From the NCBI RefSeq assembly GCF_049532895.1, contig NZ_CP064031.1, positions 1,116,001 through 1,180,000 on the forward strand: DNA of 64,000 bases. The letters are read 5' to 3'. The notes beneath the pieces were generated by a model, which saw nothing but the letters and a program-made list of their open reading frames with translations, did not search any database and had not been told where the DNA came from. Position 1 is the first letter of the stretch, and each line of letters begins with the position of its first letter. Position numbers and translations under genes: made by a program. Source of the stretch: Dyella_B acidisoli. GTDB lineage: Bacteria; Pseudomonadota; Gammaproteobacteria; Xanthomonadales; Rhodanobacteraceae. This document shows, piece after piece, positions 23,943 through 32,865 of this stretch.

Positions 23943-24824
23943 TTACGCCAGACCTGCTTGCTTCATCACTTCGGCGGCAAAATCCTCTTCCACCTTCTCG
24001 ATACCTTCGCCGACGGCCAGGCGCACCACCGACACCACATCGGCGCCGTCCTTCTTCAGTGCGTCGGTGACGGTGACGTTGGTGTCCAGCACATAGGGCT
24101 GGCCGAGCAGGGTGACCTCGGAAATGATCTTGGCGACCTTGCCGCTGACGATCTTTTCCAGAATGTCGGCCGGCTTGTTCTTTTCCTTGTCGGACATCTG
24201 GCTCAGTGCGATTTCCTTTTCCTTGGTCAGGAAATCGGCCGGGACGTCCTCGGCGCGCACGAACTGCGGGTTCATCGCGGCGACGTGCATGGCGATACCC
24301 TTGGCCAGCTCTTCGGAGCCGCCCTTGAGTGCCACCAGTACGCCGATGCGGCCGCCATGGAGGTAGCTGGCGATAACGCCGCTGTTGGACACGGTCGCCA
24401 AGCGGCGCACCTGGATGTTCTCGCCAATGGTGGCGATCAGGGACTTGGACGCTTCTTCAACCGTGCCGCCCTCCGGATAGGCGGCTGCCTTCAGCGCGTC
24501 GACATCCTTCGCGCCGGACTTCAATGCGATCTCGGCGACGTTGTCGCTGAACTTCACGAAGTCGGGGTTCTTGGTGACGAAGTCGGTTTCGCAGTTCACT
24601 TCGACAAGGACGGCGTTGCCGTTAGCCTGGGCGGCAACGATGCGGCCTTCGGCAGCCACGCGGCCAGCCTTCTTGTCAGCCTTGGCGAGGCCCGACTTGC
24701 GCAGCCATTCCATGGCGACTTCGATATCGCCATTGTTTTCGACCAGCGCCTTTTTGCATTCCATCATGCCGGCGCCGGAACGCTCGCGGAGTTCCTTGAC
24801 CAGTTGGGCGGAAATATTGCTCAT
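23943..24824 (-). CDS. tsf: Elongation factor Ts
   Basis: EF-Ts exchanges GDP for GTP on EF-Tu. The 293-aa protein has the UBA-like N-terminus (LVKELRERSGAGMMECKKAL), then the core with VEVNCETDFVTKNPDF and the C-terminal coiled-coil and dimerisation region (LLGQPYVLD). Length fits the family. It follows rpsB by 63 bp, as in most bacteria, and that gap holds a strong hairpin. Confidence 0.97.
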   Translation of the reverse strand: MSNISAQLVKELRERSGAGMMECKKALVENNGDIEVAMEWLRKSGLAKADKKAGRVAAEGRIVAAQANGNAVLVEVNCETDFVTKNPDFVKFSDNVAEIALKSGAKDVDALKAAAYPEGGTVEEASKSLIATIGENIQVRRLATVSNSGVIASYLHGGRIGVLVALKGGSEELAKGIAMHVAAMNPQFVRAEDVPADFLTKEKEIALSQMSDKEKNKPADILEKIVSGKVAKIISEVTLLGQPYVLDTNVTVTDALKKDGADVVSVVRLAVGEGIEKVEEDFAAEVMKQAGLA

Positions 24825-24846
24825 GGGATCCTCGGAAAACTTGGAG

Positions 24847-24877
24847 GCGCCGGGCGATCGCGTGGAGCGCCCGGCGC
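24847..24877 (-). promoter_or_regulatory. Hairpin in the rpsB-tsf gap
   Basis: A 10-bp GC stem (GCGCCGGGCG / CGCCCGGCGC) with an 11-nt loop lies between rpsB and tsf. It has no U-run, so it looks more like an attenuator or RNA-processing hairpin than a full terminator. It could set the S2 to EF-Ts ratio. Confidence 0.55.
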
Positions 24878-24887
24878 GGTGTGAGAC

Positions 24888-25784
24888 TTAGTCGGCGTCG
24901 GTGACGTCATTCTGCGCGCGACCGCCACGGCCACCGCGGTTGCCACGGCCACCGTCGCGGTCACCACGGCCGGCGCCCTTCTTGGCCGGCGGGTTGCGGC
25001 GCGGCGCGGCAGCGCGGCGTTCATCTTCTTCCTTCGCGACGGGGTTGCCTGCTTCGTCGAGTTCGACGAACTCATTGGCATCGCCCTGGGCAGCGGCCGG
25101 AGCAGCAGCCTTGCCTTCGAGGATGGAGTCGGCGGCAGCGCGTGCGTACAGCTGGATGGCGCGGATTGCGTCATCGTTGCCCGGGATGGGGTAGTCCACC
25201 AGTTCCGGGTTGTAGTTGGTGTCGACCACCGCGATCACCGGGATGCCGAGCTTTTTGGCTTCCAGCACGGCGATGTTTTCGTGACCGATGTCGATCACGA
25301 ACAGCGCGTCGGGCAGGCGGTTCATGTTCTTGATGCCGCCGAGGGAGTTTTCCAGCTTGGCGCGCTCACGGCGACGGGCCAGCACTTCGTGCTTGACCAG
25401 CTTGTCGAAGCTGCCGTCGGTTTCGGCTGCTTCCAGCTCCTTCAGGCGACCGACGGACTGCTTCACGGTGCGGAAGTTGGTGAGCATGCCGCCGAGCCAG
25501 CGGGCGGTGACGAAGGGCATGCCGGCGCGGGCGGCTTCTTCAGCCAGCGGCTCACGGGCGGAGCGCTTGGTGCCCACGAACAGTACGGTGCCGCGCTTCT
25601 GCGCCAGACCCGACAGGAAGTTCATCGCGTCGGTGAACAGCGGCAGCGTCTTTTCGAGGTTGATGATGTGGATCTTGCCGCGGGCGCCAAAGATGTACGG
25701 AGCCATCTTCGGGTTCCAGTAGCGGGTCTGGTGACCGAAATGCACGCCAGCTTCCAGCATCTGGCGCATGGTGACTTGAGCCAT
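24888..25784 (-). CDS. rpsB: 30S ribosomal protein S2 with RG-rich C-terminal extension
   Basis: S2 binds the 30S head late in assembly and helps recruit S1. The body is typical (MRQMLEAGVHFGHQTRYWNP, FVGTKRSAREPLAEEA, LPDALFVIDIGHENIAVLEA). The protein is 298 aa, against about 240 in E. coli. The extra tail after about residue 225 is Ala/Glu-rich. Its last 45 residues are Arg/Gly-rich (RGDRDGGRGNRGGRGGR), similar in composition to RNA-binding RGG tails. The start has AGGAG before the ATG. It begins the rpsB-tsf operon and is divergent from map. Confidence 0.96.
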   Translation of the reverse strand: MAQVTMRQMLEAGVHFGHQTRYWNPKMAPYIFGARGKIHIINLEKTLPLFTDAMNFLSGLAQKRGTVLFVGTKRSAREPLAEEAARAGMPFVTARWLGGMLTNFRTVKQSVGRLKELEAAETDGSFDKLVKHEVLARRRERAKLENSLGGIKNMNRLPDALFVIDIGHENIAVLEAKKLGIPVIAVVDTNYNPELVDYPIPGNDDAIRAIQLYARAAADSILEGKAAAPAAAQGDANEFVELDEAGNPVAKEEDERRAAAPRRNPPAKKGAGRGDRDGGRGNRGGRGGRAQNDVTDAD

Positions 25785-25860
25785 GGTAGTACTCCTGCAG
25801 TGGGCCTTTTTCGATTGGCCCGGGGGTTGGGACCTCCATGTATCCCGGCTTCGACCGTAG
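25785..25860 (-). promoter_or_regulatory. rpsB 5' leader, candidate S2 autoregulatory element
   Basis: The leader contains GGGATACATGGAGG and a C-rich block before the rpsB ribosome site. In gamma-proteobacteria the rpsB leader is known to fold and bind S2 for feedback control, and this stretch looks similar to that leader. The match is from memory of the motif, so it is tentative. Confidence 0.35.
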
Positions 25861-26093
25861 CGCCCGTGGCTTGAAGAGGGGCAGCTACAGCACCCCGAAG
25901 ACGGTGCCGATACATGTGTGGCGTTGGTTGGGGTTGTACCGCAGCGCGGTTACAATCCCGCTTCGCTTTGCGCCGTGTGGGCCATCAAGTGGCCGGAAGC
26001 GGTCTGCAAAACCCGGAAATTGTAGCCGGGACTACCGCCTTGCGGCAAGTTGGGCTGGTTTTTGGCCGTCTTGTCGCCATATTCATAAAACTT
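25785..26093. other. Divergent promoter region between rpsB and map
   Basis: These 309 bp separate two divergent, highly expressed genes. The rpsB side holds the leader described separately. An open frame runs from 25914 into map, but its first 60 residues do not resemble methionine aminopeptidase. I cannot assign promoter boxes with confidence. Confidence 0.5.
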
Positions 26094-26858
26094 ATGGCCA
26101 TTACTCTCAAATCCGCCCAAGACCTCGAAGGCATGCGCACCGCCGGCCAACTGGCTGCCGAAGTGCTGGCCATGCTCAAGGAACACGTGAAGCCGGGGGT
26201 CACCACCGAAGACCTCGACCGTATTGCCTACGAGCACATTGTGAACGTGCAGAAGGCGATCCCGGCCAATGTGGGCTACCACGGCTTCCCCAAGACCCTG
26301 TGCACGTCGGTCAACCACGTGATCTGCCACGGCATCCCCAGTCCCGGCAAGGTGCTGAAGGATGGCGACATCATCAATCTGGACGTCACCGTCATCAAGG
26401 ACGGCTGGCACGGTGACACCAGCCGCATGTACTACGTGGGCACGCCTGCCGTGCTGGCCAAGCGCCTGGTCGAGACCACCTACGAAGCGATGATGCGTGG
26501 CATCCAGGCAGTGCGCCCCGGTGCGACGCTGGGCGACGTGGGGCACGCCATTCAGAAGCACGCCGAGGCTGCCGGCTTCTCGGTGGTGCGTGAGTACTGC
26601 GGCCACGGCATCGGCAAGGTCTACCACGACGAACCGCAGGTGCTGCATTACGGTAAGCCCGGCACGGGCGTGGTGCTGCAGAAAGGCATGACGTTCACGG
26701 TCGAGCCGATGATCAACGCCGGCAAGCCGCAGACCAAGCAACTGCCGGACGGCTGGACGGTGGTCACCAAGGATCACTCGCTGTCGGCGCAGTGGGAGCA
26801 CACCATTGCCGTGACGGATGAGGGGTTCGAGATTCTTACGCGCTGGCCGGATGCCTGA
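26094..26858 (+). CDS. map: Type I methionine aminopeptidase
   Basis: MAP removes the initiator Met from new proteins. The 254-aa pita-bread-fold enzyme has the five metal ligands in their usual places: INLDVTVIKDGWHGDTSRM (two Asp), CGHGIGKVYHDEPQVLHY (His), FTVEPMIN (Glu) and QWEHTIAVT (Glu). I took the ATG at 26094 as start because family similarity begins there; there is little Shine-Dalgarno signal. It heads a plus-strand run with glnD and dapD, as in many gamma-proteobacteria. Confidence 0.96.
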   Translation: MAITLKSAQDLEGMRTAGQLAAEVLAMLKEHVKPGVTTEDLDRIAYEHIVNVQKAIPANVGYHGFPKTLCTSVNHVICHGIPSPGKVLKDGDIINLDVTVIKDGWHGDTSRMYYVGTPAVLAKRLVETTYEAMMRGIQAVRPGATLGDVGHAIQKHAEAAGFSVVREYCGHGIGKVYHDEPQVLHYGKPGTGVVLQKGMTFTVEPMINAGKPQTKQLPDGWTVVTKDHSLSAQWEHTIAVTDEGFEILTRWPDA

Positions 26859-26865
26859 TCGAAGG

Positions 26866-26941
26866 CGTAGGGTGGGGTGCAAACCCCAACATTGCCATGT
26901 CGATCTGGATGATGATGTTGGGGTTTGCACCCCAACCTACG
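26866..26941. repeat. Family B palindrome between map and glnD
   Basis: GGTGGGGTGCAAACCCCAAC on the left and GTTGGGGTTTGCACCCCAAC on the right form long inverted arms around an approximately 30-bp centre. The same element occurs at 36771-36843 and 63075-63145. It sits only 18 bp before the glnD start, so it may affect glnD expression. Confidence 0.9.
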
Positions 26942-26959
26942 TGCCAGGCAAGTTTCCGG

Positions 26960-29608
26960 ATGACGTCGTCCGCTATACCTCTCCCGCCATTACCCCGCCT
27001 GCCCGTCGCCGTCCCGCGCTCAGGCGTCTCTACCGAAGCCCGCAGCGCACTGCGCCAGCTGCTTGGCGACCTCAATCGTTCCATCACGCTTGCATTCCAA
27101 GAAGGCGCTGATGCCAGCGAGCTGGCGCGTCGACGCAGCGATGCGGTCACGCGCATCGTGGCGCACGTATGGATGGCCTGCCTGGGCGAAGTAACAGACG
27201 CTGCGTTGTTCGCTATCGGCGGCTTCGGCCGCGGTTTGCTGTTTCCCTATTCAGATATCGATCTGCTGGCGCTGGTGCAGAACGCCGATCCGTCGCGCCT
27301 GCGCGCGCTCGAACAATGTTTTGCGACGTTCTGGGACATCGGCCTGAAGGTAGGCCATGCGGTCCGTGATCCGGCACAGTGCCGCGCACTGGCTGCGTCG
27401 GAGGCCAGCGTATTCACCAGCTTGCTGGATGCACGGCGTTTGGCCGGTGATCCCGTGTTGGACGAAAGCTTGCGCATGATCGTCGATGACTCGGACATCT
27501 GGCCACCGCCTGCCTACCTGCAAGCGCGTTTGGCCGAACGCGATGCACGCTACGCGCGTTTCGACGATACGGCCTACAACCTTGAGCCTAATCTCAAGGA
27601 TGGTCCGGGCGGATTGCGCACGCTCGATTCGCTACGCTGGCTCGGCAAACGCCTGGCGCATGCGCCGGATTTTCCGGACATGGTGACCGAAGGCCTGCTC
27701 GATCCGGCCGAATGCGACACGCTGCTGCAAGCTGAAACTACGTTGCGCCGTTATCGCTTCGCCTTGCATCTTGAAGCGGGACGTCCCGAAGAGCGTCTGC
27801 TGTTCGACTATCAGCGTGCGCTCGCCGCGCGGCTGGGTTTCGAAGACGAGCACGAGAAAAACCTCGGCGTTGAGCAATTCATGCAGGGCTACTATCGCGC
27901 TGCCAGTCAGGTGGAGCGTCTAGGCTGGCAGATTGCCGAGCGCTTTGTGGAAATGCTGGAGCCGCCGAGCGATGCGCAACCGGTGGGTACGGATTTCGTG
28001 CGCTACGGCGCACGCATCGCCGTGCGAGATCCGGACCTGTTTACGCATCGACCGGCCGCATTGGTGGACATTTTCATCGCGAGGCTGGATCAGAAAGGCG
28101 TGATCGGCTTCACCGCCGACACCATGCGCCGTGTCCATCAGACCACTGCGGTGATGGGCACGCAGCTGGCTGACGATCCACACGTACTCGTTTCCTTCTT
28201 GCAATTGCTACGACATGGCGCACCAGCGGTCGATGCGCTGTGGCGCATGAATCGACACGGCTTGCTTGCCTCCATCTTGCCTGCGTTCGGCAAGGTGTTC
28301 GGTCGCATGCAATACGACCTGTTCCATGTCTACACCGTGGATGAACACACGCTACGTGTGCTGCGTAACGTAGCGCGTTTTGCCGATGAATCCACGCAAG
28401 CCGAATTTCCGCTGGCGTGCGAAGTGTGGTCGACCTTGCCAAAGCCGGAAGTGCTGCTGCTGGCGGCGCTGTTTCACGACATCGCCAAGGGACGTGGTGG
28501 TGATCATTCTGTGCTCGGCGAAGAAGATGCGCGCGCTTTTGGCAAGAAATTGGGTTTGCCGGAAGACGACATCGAACGCGTGGCCTGGCTGGTGCGCTGG
28601 CACTTGTTGATGAGTACCACCGCACAACGCCAGGACATCACTGATCCGGACGTGGTGCATCGCTTCGCCGACATCGTTGGTGGACGTGAACGGCTTGGGC
28701 AGCTTTATCTACTGACCATCGCAGACATCATCGGCACCAGTCCGCGTCTGTGGAATGCATGGAAGGATCGCCTGCTGGCGGACCTCTATACATCCACACG
28801 CTACGCCTTGCGCCGCGACGCCAAACCTTCGACCGGTGCCGCCGCGCGTGCGCAAGCGTGCCGCGAGCAGGCCATGGCCTTGTTGATGGCCGATGGCAAC
28901 GATGCAATAGCTGTAGCGCAGTTGTGGGACACCTTCCCGATGGTGAGCTTCCTGCGCCATCGGCCGGAGCAGATCGCCTGGCAGACTTCGCAGATTCTGC
29001 ATGGACAGGGCAAGCTGCCGTTGATCGCGGTCAATCCGCTGTCGGTGCGCGGCAGTACCGAATTGTTTGTCTACGCGCCGGACCGCGATGGCCTGTTCGC
29101 AAACGTCACGGCCATGCTCGATCGCCTGCATTTCTCCGTGATGGAAGCGCGCGTGCTGAGTTCGCCGGATGGTAAGGCGATGGATACATTTCTGCTGCTG
29201 GAAGCGGAAAACCAGAAGCCGGCCAGCTCCGAGCGTGCCGAAGAACTGCAGCAACGCTTGCATCGCGCCTTGTCGCAATCGGCGCCGATCATGCCGTCAC
29301 GACGCAGCATGTCGCGTCATTTGAAGCACTTCCAGATGGTGCCACGCATCGACTTCAAGCAATCGGACGGACGTACGCAGATGGCGCTGGTCTGCAGCGA
29401 CCGCCCCGGCCTGCTTGCCGCGGTTACGCAGGTGATGATGGCCTGCGAAGTGCGCGTGCACGATGCCCGCATTGCCACTTTCGGGGAGCGCGTGGAGGAC
29501 TTCTTCCAACTCACCGATCGCCGTAACGCACCGCTGAGCGAGACACAGCAGCAGCGTTTGTGGCAGGCTTTGGTCGAGCGGATCGGACCACAGAGCTTGT
29601 CCGCATAG
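26960..29608 (+). CDS. glnD: Bifunctional uridylyltransferase/uridylyl-removing enzyme (PII regulator)
   Basis: GlnD senses glutamine and adds or removes UMP on PII, which in turn controls glutamine synthetase and nitrogen gene expression. The 882-aa protein has the nucleotidyltransferase motif (GGFGRGLLFPYSDIDLL), the helical linker, and an HD domain with LFHDIAKGRGGDHS for UMP removal. Two C-terminal ACT domains begin at ELFVYAPDRDGLFANV and ALVCSDRPGLLAAVTQ. I chose the ATG at 26960, since the longer frame starts inside the palindromic repeat. Confidence 0.96.
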   Translation: MTSSAIPLPPLPRLPVAVPRSGVSTEARSALRQLLGDLNRSITLAFQEGADASELARRRSDAVTRIVAHVWMACLGEVTDAALFAIGGFGRGLLFPYSDIDLLALVQNADPSRLRALEQCFATFWDIGLKVGHAVRDPAQCRALAASEASVFTSLLDARRLAGDPVLDESLRMIVDDSDIWPPPAYLQARLAERDARYARFDDTAYNLEPNLKDGPGGLRTLDSLRWLGKRLAHAPDFPDMVTEGLLDPAECDTLLQAETTLRRYRFALHLEAGRPEERLLFDYQRALAARLGFEDEHEKNLGVEQFMQGYYRAASQVERLGWQIAERFVEMLEPPSDAQPVGTDFVRYGARIAVRDPDLFTHRPAALVDIFIARLDQKGVIGFTADTMRRVHQTTAVMGTQLADDPHVLVSFLQLLRHGAPAVDALWRMNRHGLLASILPAFGKVFGRMQYDLFHVYTVDEHTLRVLRNVARFADESTQAEFPLACEVWSTLPKPEVLLLAALFHDIAKGRGGDHSVLGEEDARAFGKKLGLPEDDIERVAWLVRWHLLMSTTAQRQDITDPDVVHRFADIVGGRERLGQLYLLTIADIIGTSPRLWNAWKDRLLADLYTSTRYALRRDAKPSTGAAARAQACREQAMALLMADGNDAIAVAQLWDTFPMVSFLRHRPEQIAWQTSQILHGQGKLPLIAVNPLSVRGSTELFVYAPDRDGLFANVTAMLDRLHFSVMEARVLSSPDGKAMDTFLLLEAENQKPASSERAEELQQRLHRALSQSAPIMPSRRSMSRHLKHFQMVPRIDFKQSDGRTQMALVCSDRPGLLAAVTQVMMACEVRVHDARIATFGERVEDFFQLTDRRNAPLSETQQQRLWQALVERIGPQSLSA

Positions 29609-29728
29609 CCCACCCACGGTTATGCGAGCTCGCAGGGGATGATTTCCCGCGGGGCTGCATCGGCAGCCTGTCATCGTTAATCCCTTTTTCCCGTTTTGGC
29701 TGAATCTGCCACGTAAGGCTGTGCCCTC

Positions 29729-30205
29729 ATGTCCGCATCTCATACCTTTCTCAAACTCGCTCGACAACTTCACCTGTACATCGGTGTATTCATTGCACCT
29801 GCCGTGCTGTTCTTTGCGTTCACTGGAGGTTTGCAGGTGTTCGGCCTGCACGAAACTTCTCGCGGCAGCGATTACAAACCGCCAGTATGGTTGGCGATAG
29901 CTGCGCAATTGCATAAAAAGCAGACCGACGTGCTGCCCGCGCGCAAGCCGCATCCAGTGGAAGCTGCGCCGGTATCGAATCCGAACCATGCACCAGCACC
30001 GTTGCCGATCATGCCCGATGCACCGGCTGCGCCGATCACACATCCACTGCCGCTGAAGATTTTCTCCGCCTTTGTTTCGTTTGGGCTGTTCGTGTCGACG
30101 TTGCTTGGTCTCTACATGGCGTATCGCTATACGCGCAAACATGTGCTGATCAGTGTATTGCTGGCAGCGGGGACGGTGGTCCCGATCGTGCTTGCGATCA
30201 TTTGA
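29729..30205 (+). CDS. PepSY-type membrane protein, small
   Basis: This 158-aa protein has an N-terminal TM helix in the context LHLYIGVFIAPAVLFFAFTG, which is typical of PepSY-associated membrane proteins. A proline-rich linker (residues 75-105) and two C-terminal TM helices (IFSAFVSFGLFVSTLLGLYM and VLISVLLAAGTVVPIVLAII) follow. Larger PepSY proteins often work in iron or siderophore reduction; this one is short and its function is unknown. It lies between glnD and dapD on the same strand. Confidence 0.75.
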   Translation: MSASHTFLKLARQLHLYIGVFIAPAVLFFAFTGGLQVFGLHETSRGSDYKPPVWLAIAAQLHKKQTDVLPARKPHPVEAAPVSNPNHAPAPLPIMPDAPAAPITHPLPLKIFSAFVSFGLFVSTLLGLYMAYRYTRKHVLISVLLAAGTVVPIVLAII

Positions 30206-30288
30206 AGCCGAATCCGCACCTATCGCCATTTGGGCATGCGGCAGCCATTGCGCTATCTTCCCATCGATCCGAACACGAGCCTTTTCCC

Positions 30289-31116
30289 ATGCAGTCCATC
30301 GAAACCCTGATCAACGACGCCTTCGAACGCCGTAACGACCTCACCCAGAGCGAAATCGAAACCCATCTGCGCCCCGCGCTGACCCAGGTGATGGATTTGC
30401 TCGAATCAGGTGAACAGCGCGTTGCTGCGCCAGACGGTAAAGGCGACTGGGTGGTCAATCAGTGGTTGAAGAAAGCGGTGCTGCTGTATTTCCGCATCCA
30501 CGGCAATCGCGTGGTGGATGGCGGTCCGGCACAAGCGTTCGACAAAGTGCCATTGCGTTTTGCGCACGGTAATGATTCCGAACTGGAAACGCTCGGTGCG
30601 CGCGTAGTGCCCGGCGCGCTGGTGCGCCGCGGCGCACACATTGCGAAAGATGCAGTGCTCATGCCGAGCTACGTGAACATCGGTGCCTACGTTGGCACAG
30701 GCACAATGGTCGACACCTGGGCGACGGTTGGTTCCTGCGCGCAGATCGGTGCAGGCGTGCATCTGTCTGGCGGCGTCGGCATCGGCGGCGTACTGGAACC
30801 GTTGCAGGCCAATCCCACCATCATCGAAGACAACTGCTTTATCGGCGCGCGCTCCGAAGTGGTCGAAGGCGTGGTGGTGGAACGCGGCAGCGTGATCGGC
30901 ATGGGCGTATTCCTCGGCCAGTCCACGCGCATCTACAACCGCGCCACGGGTGAAATCAGCTATGGCCGCGTGCCCGCAGGCAGCGTGGTGGTAGCCGGCA
31001 GCCTGCCGGCAAAGGATGGCAGCCACAGCCTGTATGCGGCGATCATCGTCAAGCAGGTGGACGAAAAAACCCGCAGCAAGACCGGCATCAACGAACTCCT
31101 GCGCAGCGGCGACTGA
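30289..31116 (+). CDS. dapD: Tetrahydrodipicolinate N-succinyltransferase
   Basis: DapD adds succinyl from succinyl-CoA to tetrahydrodipicolinate in the lysine/diaminopimelate pathway. The 275-aa hexapeptide-repeat enzyme has FRIHGNRVVDGG, FDKVPLRF, VRRGAHIAKDAVLMPSYVNI, TWATVGSCAQIG and GGVGIGGVLEPLQANPTIIE. The ATG at 30289 gives the family length (E. coli 274 aa); an earlier in-frame ATG at 30202 adds 29 unrelated residues. dapD, the ArsC-like gene and dapE follow one another with 1-3 bp gaps, forming an operon. Confidence 0.97.
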   Translation: MQSIETLINDAFERRNDLTQSEIETHLRPALTQVMDLLESGEQRVAAPDGKGDWVVNQWLKKAVLLYFRIHGNRVVDGGPAQAFDKVPLRFAHGNDSELETLGARVVPGALVRRGAHIAKDAVLMPSYVNIGAYVGTGTMVDTWATVGSCAQIGAGVHLSGGVGIGGVLEPLQANPTIIEDNCFIGARSEVVEGVVVERGSVIGMGVFLGQSTRIYNRATGEISYGRVPAGSVVVAGSLPAKDGSHSLYAAIIVKQVDEKTRSKTGINELLRSGD

Positions 31117-31117
31117 T

Positions 31118-31483
31118 ATGAGCGCGAACACGATCACCCTCTACGGCCTTCCGAACTGCGACACCTGCAAGAAGGCGCGCAACTGGCTCGCGCGCTTCGA
31201 AGTCGCGCACGAATTCGTCGACTATCGCGCCCATCCCGTGGCGCCGGCCACGCTCAAGACCTGGGCGCAGCAACTCGGTGGCTGGGAAAAACTCGTCAAC
31301 AAATCCAGCACAACCTGGCGCAATTTGCTGCCGCAACGTAAGAACCCCGGCACTGATCCGGAGTGGACGTTGCTGCTGAAGGAATATCCCGCGCTGGTCC
31401 GCCGTCCGGTTGTCGTACAGGAAGATGGTGCGGTCAGCGTTGGGTTTACTGATAACGGCTTCAAGAAATTGTTCGGACGCTGA
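31118..31483 (+). CDS. ArsC/Spx-family thioredoxin-fold protein (YffB-like)
   Basis: This 121-aa protein is a member of the ArsC/Spx family. It has LYGLPNCDTCKKARNWL with a CDTC pair near residues 14-17, and RRPVVVQEDGAVSVGF near the C-terminus. In E. coli the similar gene yffB lies just upstream of dapE, as here. True arsenate reduction is unlikely given this context; the role in the operon is unknown. It starts one base after the dapD stop and ends 3 bp before dapE. Confidence 0.88.
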   Translation: MSANTITLYGLPNCDTCKKARNWLARFEVAHEFVDYRAHPVAPATLKTWAQQLGGWEKLVNKSSTTWRNLLPQRKNPGTDPEWTLLLKEYPALVRRPVVVQEDGAVSVGFTDNGFKKLFGR

Positions 31484-31486
31484 GTT

Positions 31487-32647
31487 ATGTCTGAAGTGTT
31501 CGATCTAGCCATTGATCTCATCCGTCGCCGTTCGATCACGCCGGAAGATGCGGGTTGCTTACCGGAAATTGGCGCACGGCTGACGCGCCTCGGTTTTCGC
31601 ATCGAGCATCTTCGTTATGGCGAAGTCGATAATTTCTGGGCGACGCATGGCGCGAACAACGTGCCGGGGCAGGGGCCGCTGCTGATTTTCCTCGGGCATA
31701 CCGACGTAGTGCCCAGTGGTCCGGAAGAAGCGTGGCAGAGTCCGCCGTTCGAGCCGACCGTACGCGATGGCCGTCTATACGGCCGTGGTGCGGCGGATAT
31801 GAAAGGCGCAGTAGCGGCCATGACGGTGGCGCTGGAGAGATTCGTTTCCATGCACCCGGATCATCCTGGCCGCGTGGGTCTGCTGTTGACCAGCGACGAG
31901 GAAGGTCCGACCAATCTCGATGGTGTGCGGCGGATCGCTGCTTATTTGCGCGAGATTGGGGAGCACATCGACTGGTGCGTGGTCGGTGAGCCTTCGTCCA
32001 AGGAAAAGCTGGGTGACCTGATTCGCGTCGGCCGTCGCGGTTCGCTGTCGGGTACGTTGACGGTACGCGGCGTGCAGGGGCACGTGGCGTACCCAGACAA
32101 GGCGTTGAACCCGATCCATGCATTTGCACCTGCGTTGACGGAACTTGCGGCGGAACGTTGGGACGAAGGCAATGCAGATTTTCCGCCCACGTCGTTCCAG
32201 GTTTCCAATCTCAACGCGGGCACGGGCGCGACCAATGTCATTCCCGGTTCGCTCACTGCGCTGATCAATTTTCGCTACAGCACTGCGAGCACTGCAGAGA
32301 ACTTGCGCGCGCGTACCGAGGCGATTCTCGCCAAGCATGGCCTGGATTATTCGCTGGAATGGTCGCTGTCAGGCGAGCCCTTCCTGTGTCCCTCGGGTGG
32401 TCGCTTGCGCGATACGGTGGTCTCGGTATGTCGCGAATTGTGCGGCACCGATCCGGAGCAGAGCACCGGCGGCGGCACGTCGGATGGACGCTTCATTGCA
32501 CCGATGGGTGCGGAAGTAGTGGAGCTCGGCCCGGTCAACGCCACCATCCACAAAGTCGACGAGTGCGTCGACGTGGCGGAGCTGGAGCGCTTGCCGGAGT
32601 TGTATCAGACGATTTGCGAGCGGATGCTAATCAGGCCGTTCTGCTGA
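31487..32647 (+). CDS. dapE: Succinyl-diaminopimelate desuccinylase
   Basis: DapE is a zinc hydrolase that removes succinate from N-succinyl-diaminopimelate, giving LL-DAP for peptidoglycan and lysine. The 386-aa M20 peptidase-family protein has GHTDVVP (zinc His), GRGAADMKG (bridging Asp), TSDEEGPT (catalytic Glu pair) and STGGGTSDGRF near the C-terminus. Length is normal (E. coli 375 aa). It ends the dapD-ArsC-dapE operon. Confidence 0.97.
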   Translation: MSEVFDLAIDLIRRRSITPEDAGCLPEIGARLTRLGFRIEHLRYGEVDNFWATHGANNVPGQGPLLIFLGHTDVVPSGPEEAWQSPPFEPTVRDGRLYGRGAADMKGAVAAMTVALERFVSMHPDHPGRVGLLLTSDEEGPTNLDGVRRIAAYLREIGEHIDWCVVGEPSSKEKLGDLIRVGRRGSLSGTLTVRGVQGHVAYPDKALNPIHAFAPALTELAAERWDEGNADFPPTSFQVSNLNAGTGATNVIPGSLTALINFRYSTASTAENLRARTEAILAKHGLDYSLEWSLSGEPFLCPSGGRLRDTVVSVCRELCGTDPEQSTGGGTSDGRFIAPMGAEVVELGPVNATIHKVDECVDVAELERLPELYQTICERMLIRPFC

Positions 32648-32658
32648 CGCTTTTGTAT

Positions 32659-32834
32659 GCTTGGGGTTTGTACCCTGATACATCCCCACGTTTCTATTTG
32701 GTGGCTTCCGCAGAAACTTGAAGCTATCCAAGCTCGCCTTGATATTTCAAACCGCGTGATGGTCATCCCAGCGAAAGCTGGGATGACGAGCGAAAAACGT
32801 GGGGATATCTCGGGGTTTGCACCCTAACCTAGGT
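32659..32834. repeat. Composite repeat after dapE: degraded family B arms with a nested family C palindrome
   Basis: The outer arms (CATCCCCACGTTT near 32681 and AAACGTGGGGAT near 32796, each next to a family B-like GGGGTTTG/ACCCT) enclose a short family C-type palindrome (GGTCATCCCAGCGAAAGCTG then GGATGACG, 32761-32788). This fills most of the gap between the converging genes dapE and the acylase. Confidence 0.7.
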
Positions 32835-32865
32835 GGCTCCGAATGAGAGGTTTGCGCAAACGCGT

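Noticed and set aside
31118..31483. Arsenate resistance gene
   Set aside because: The ArsC-like protein is embedded between dapD and dapE, as YffB lies next to dapE in E. coli, and no ars genes are present.
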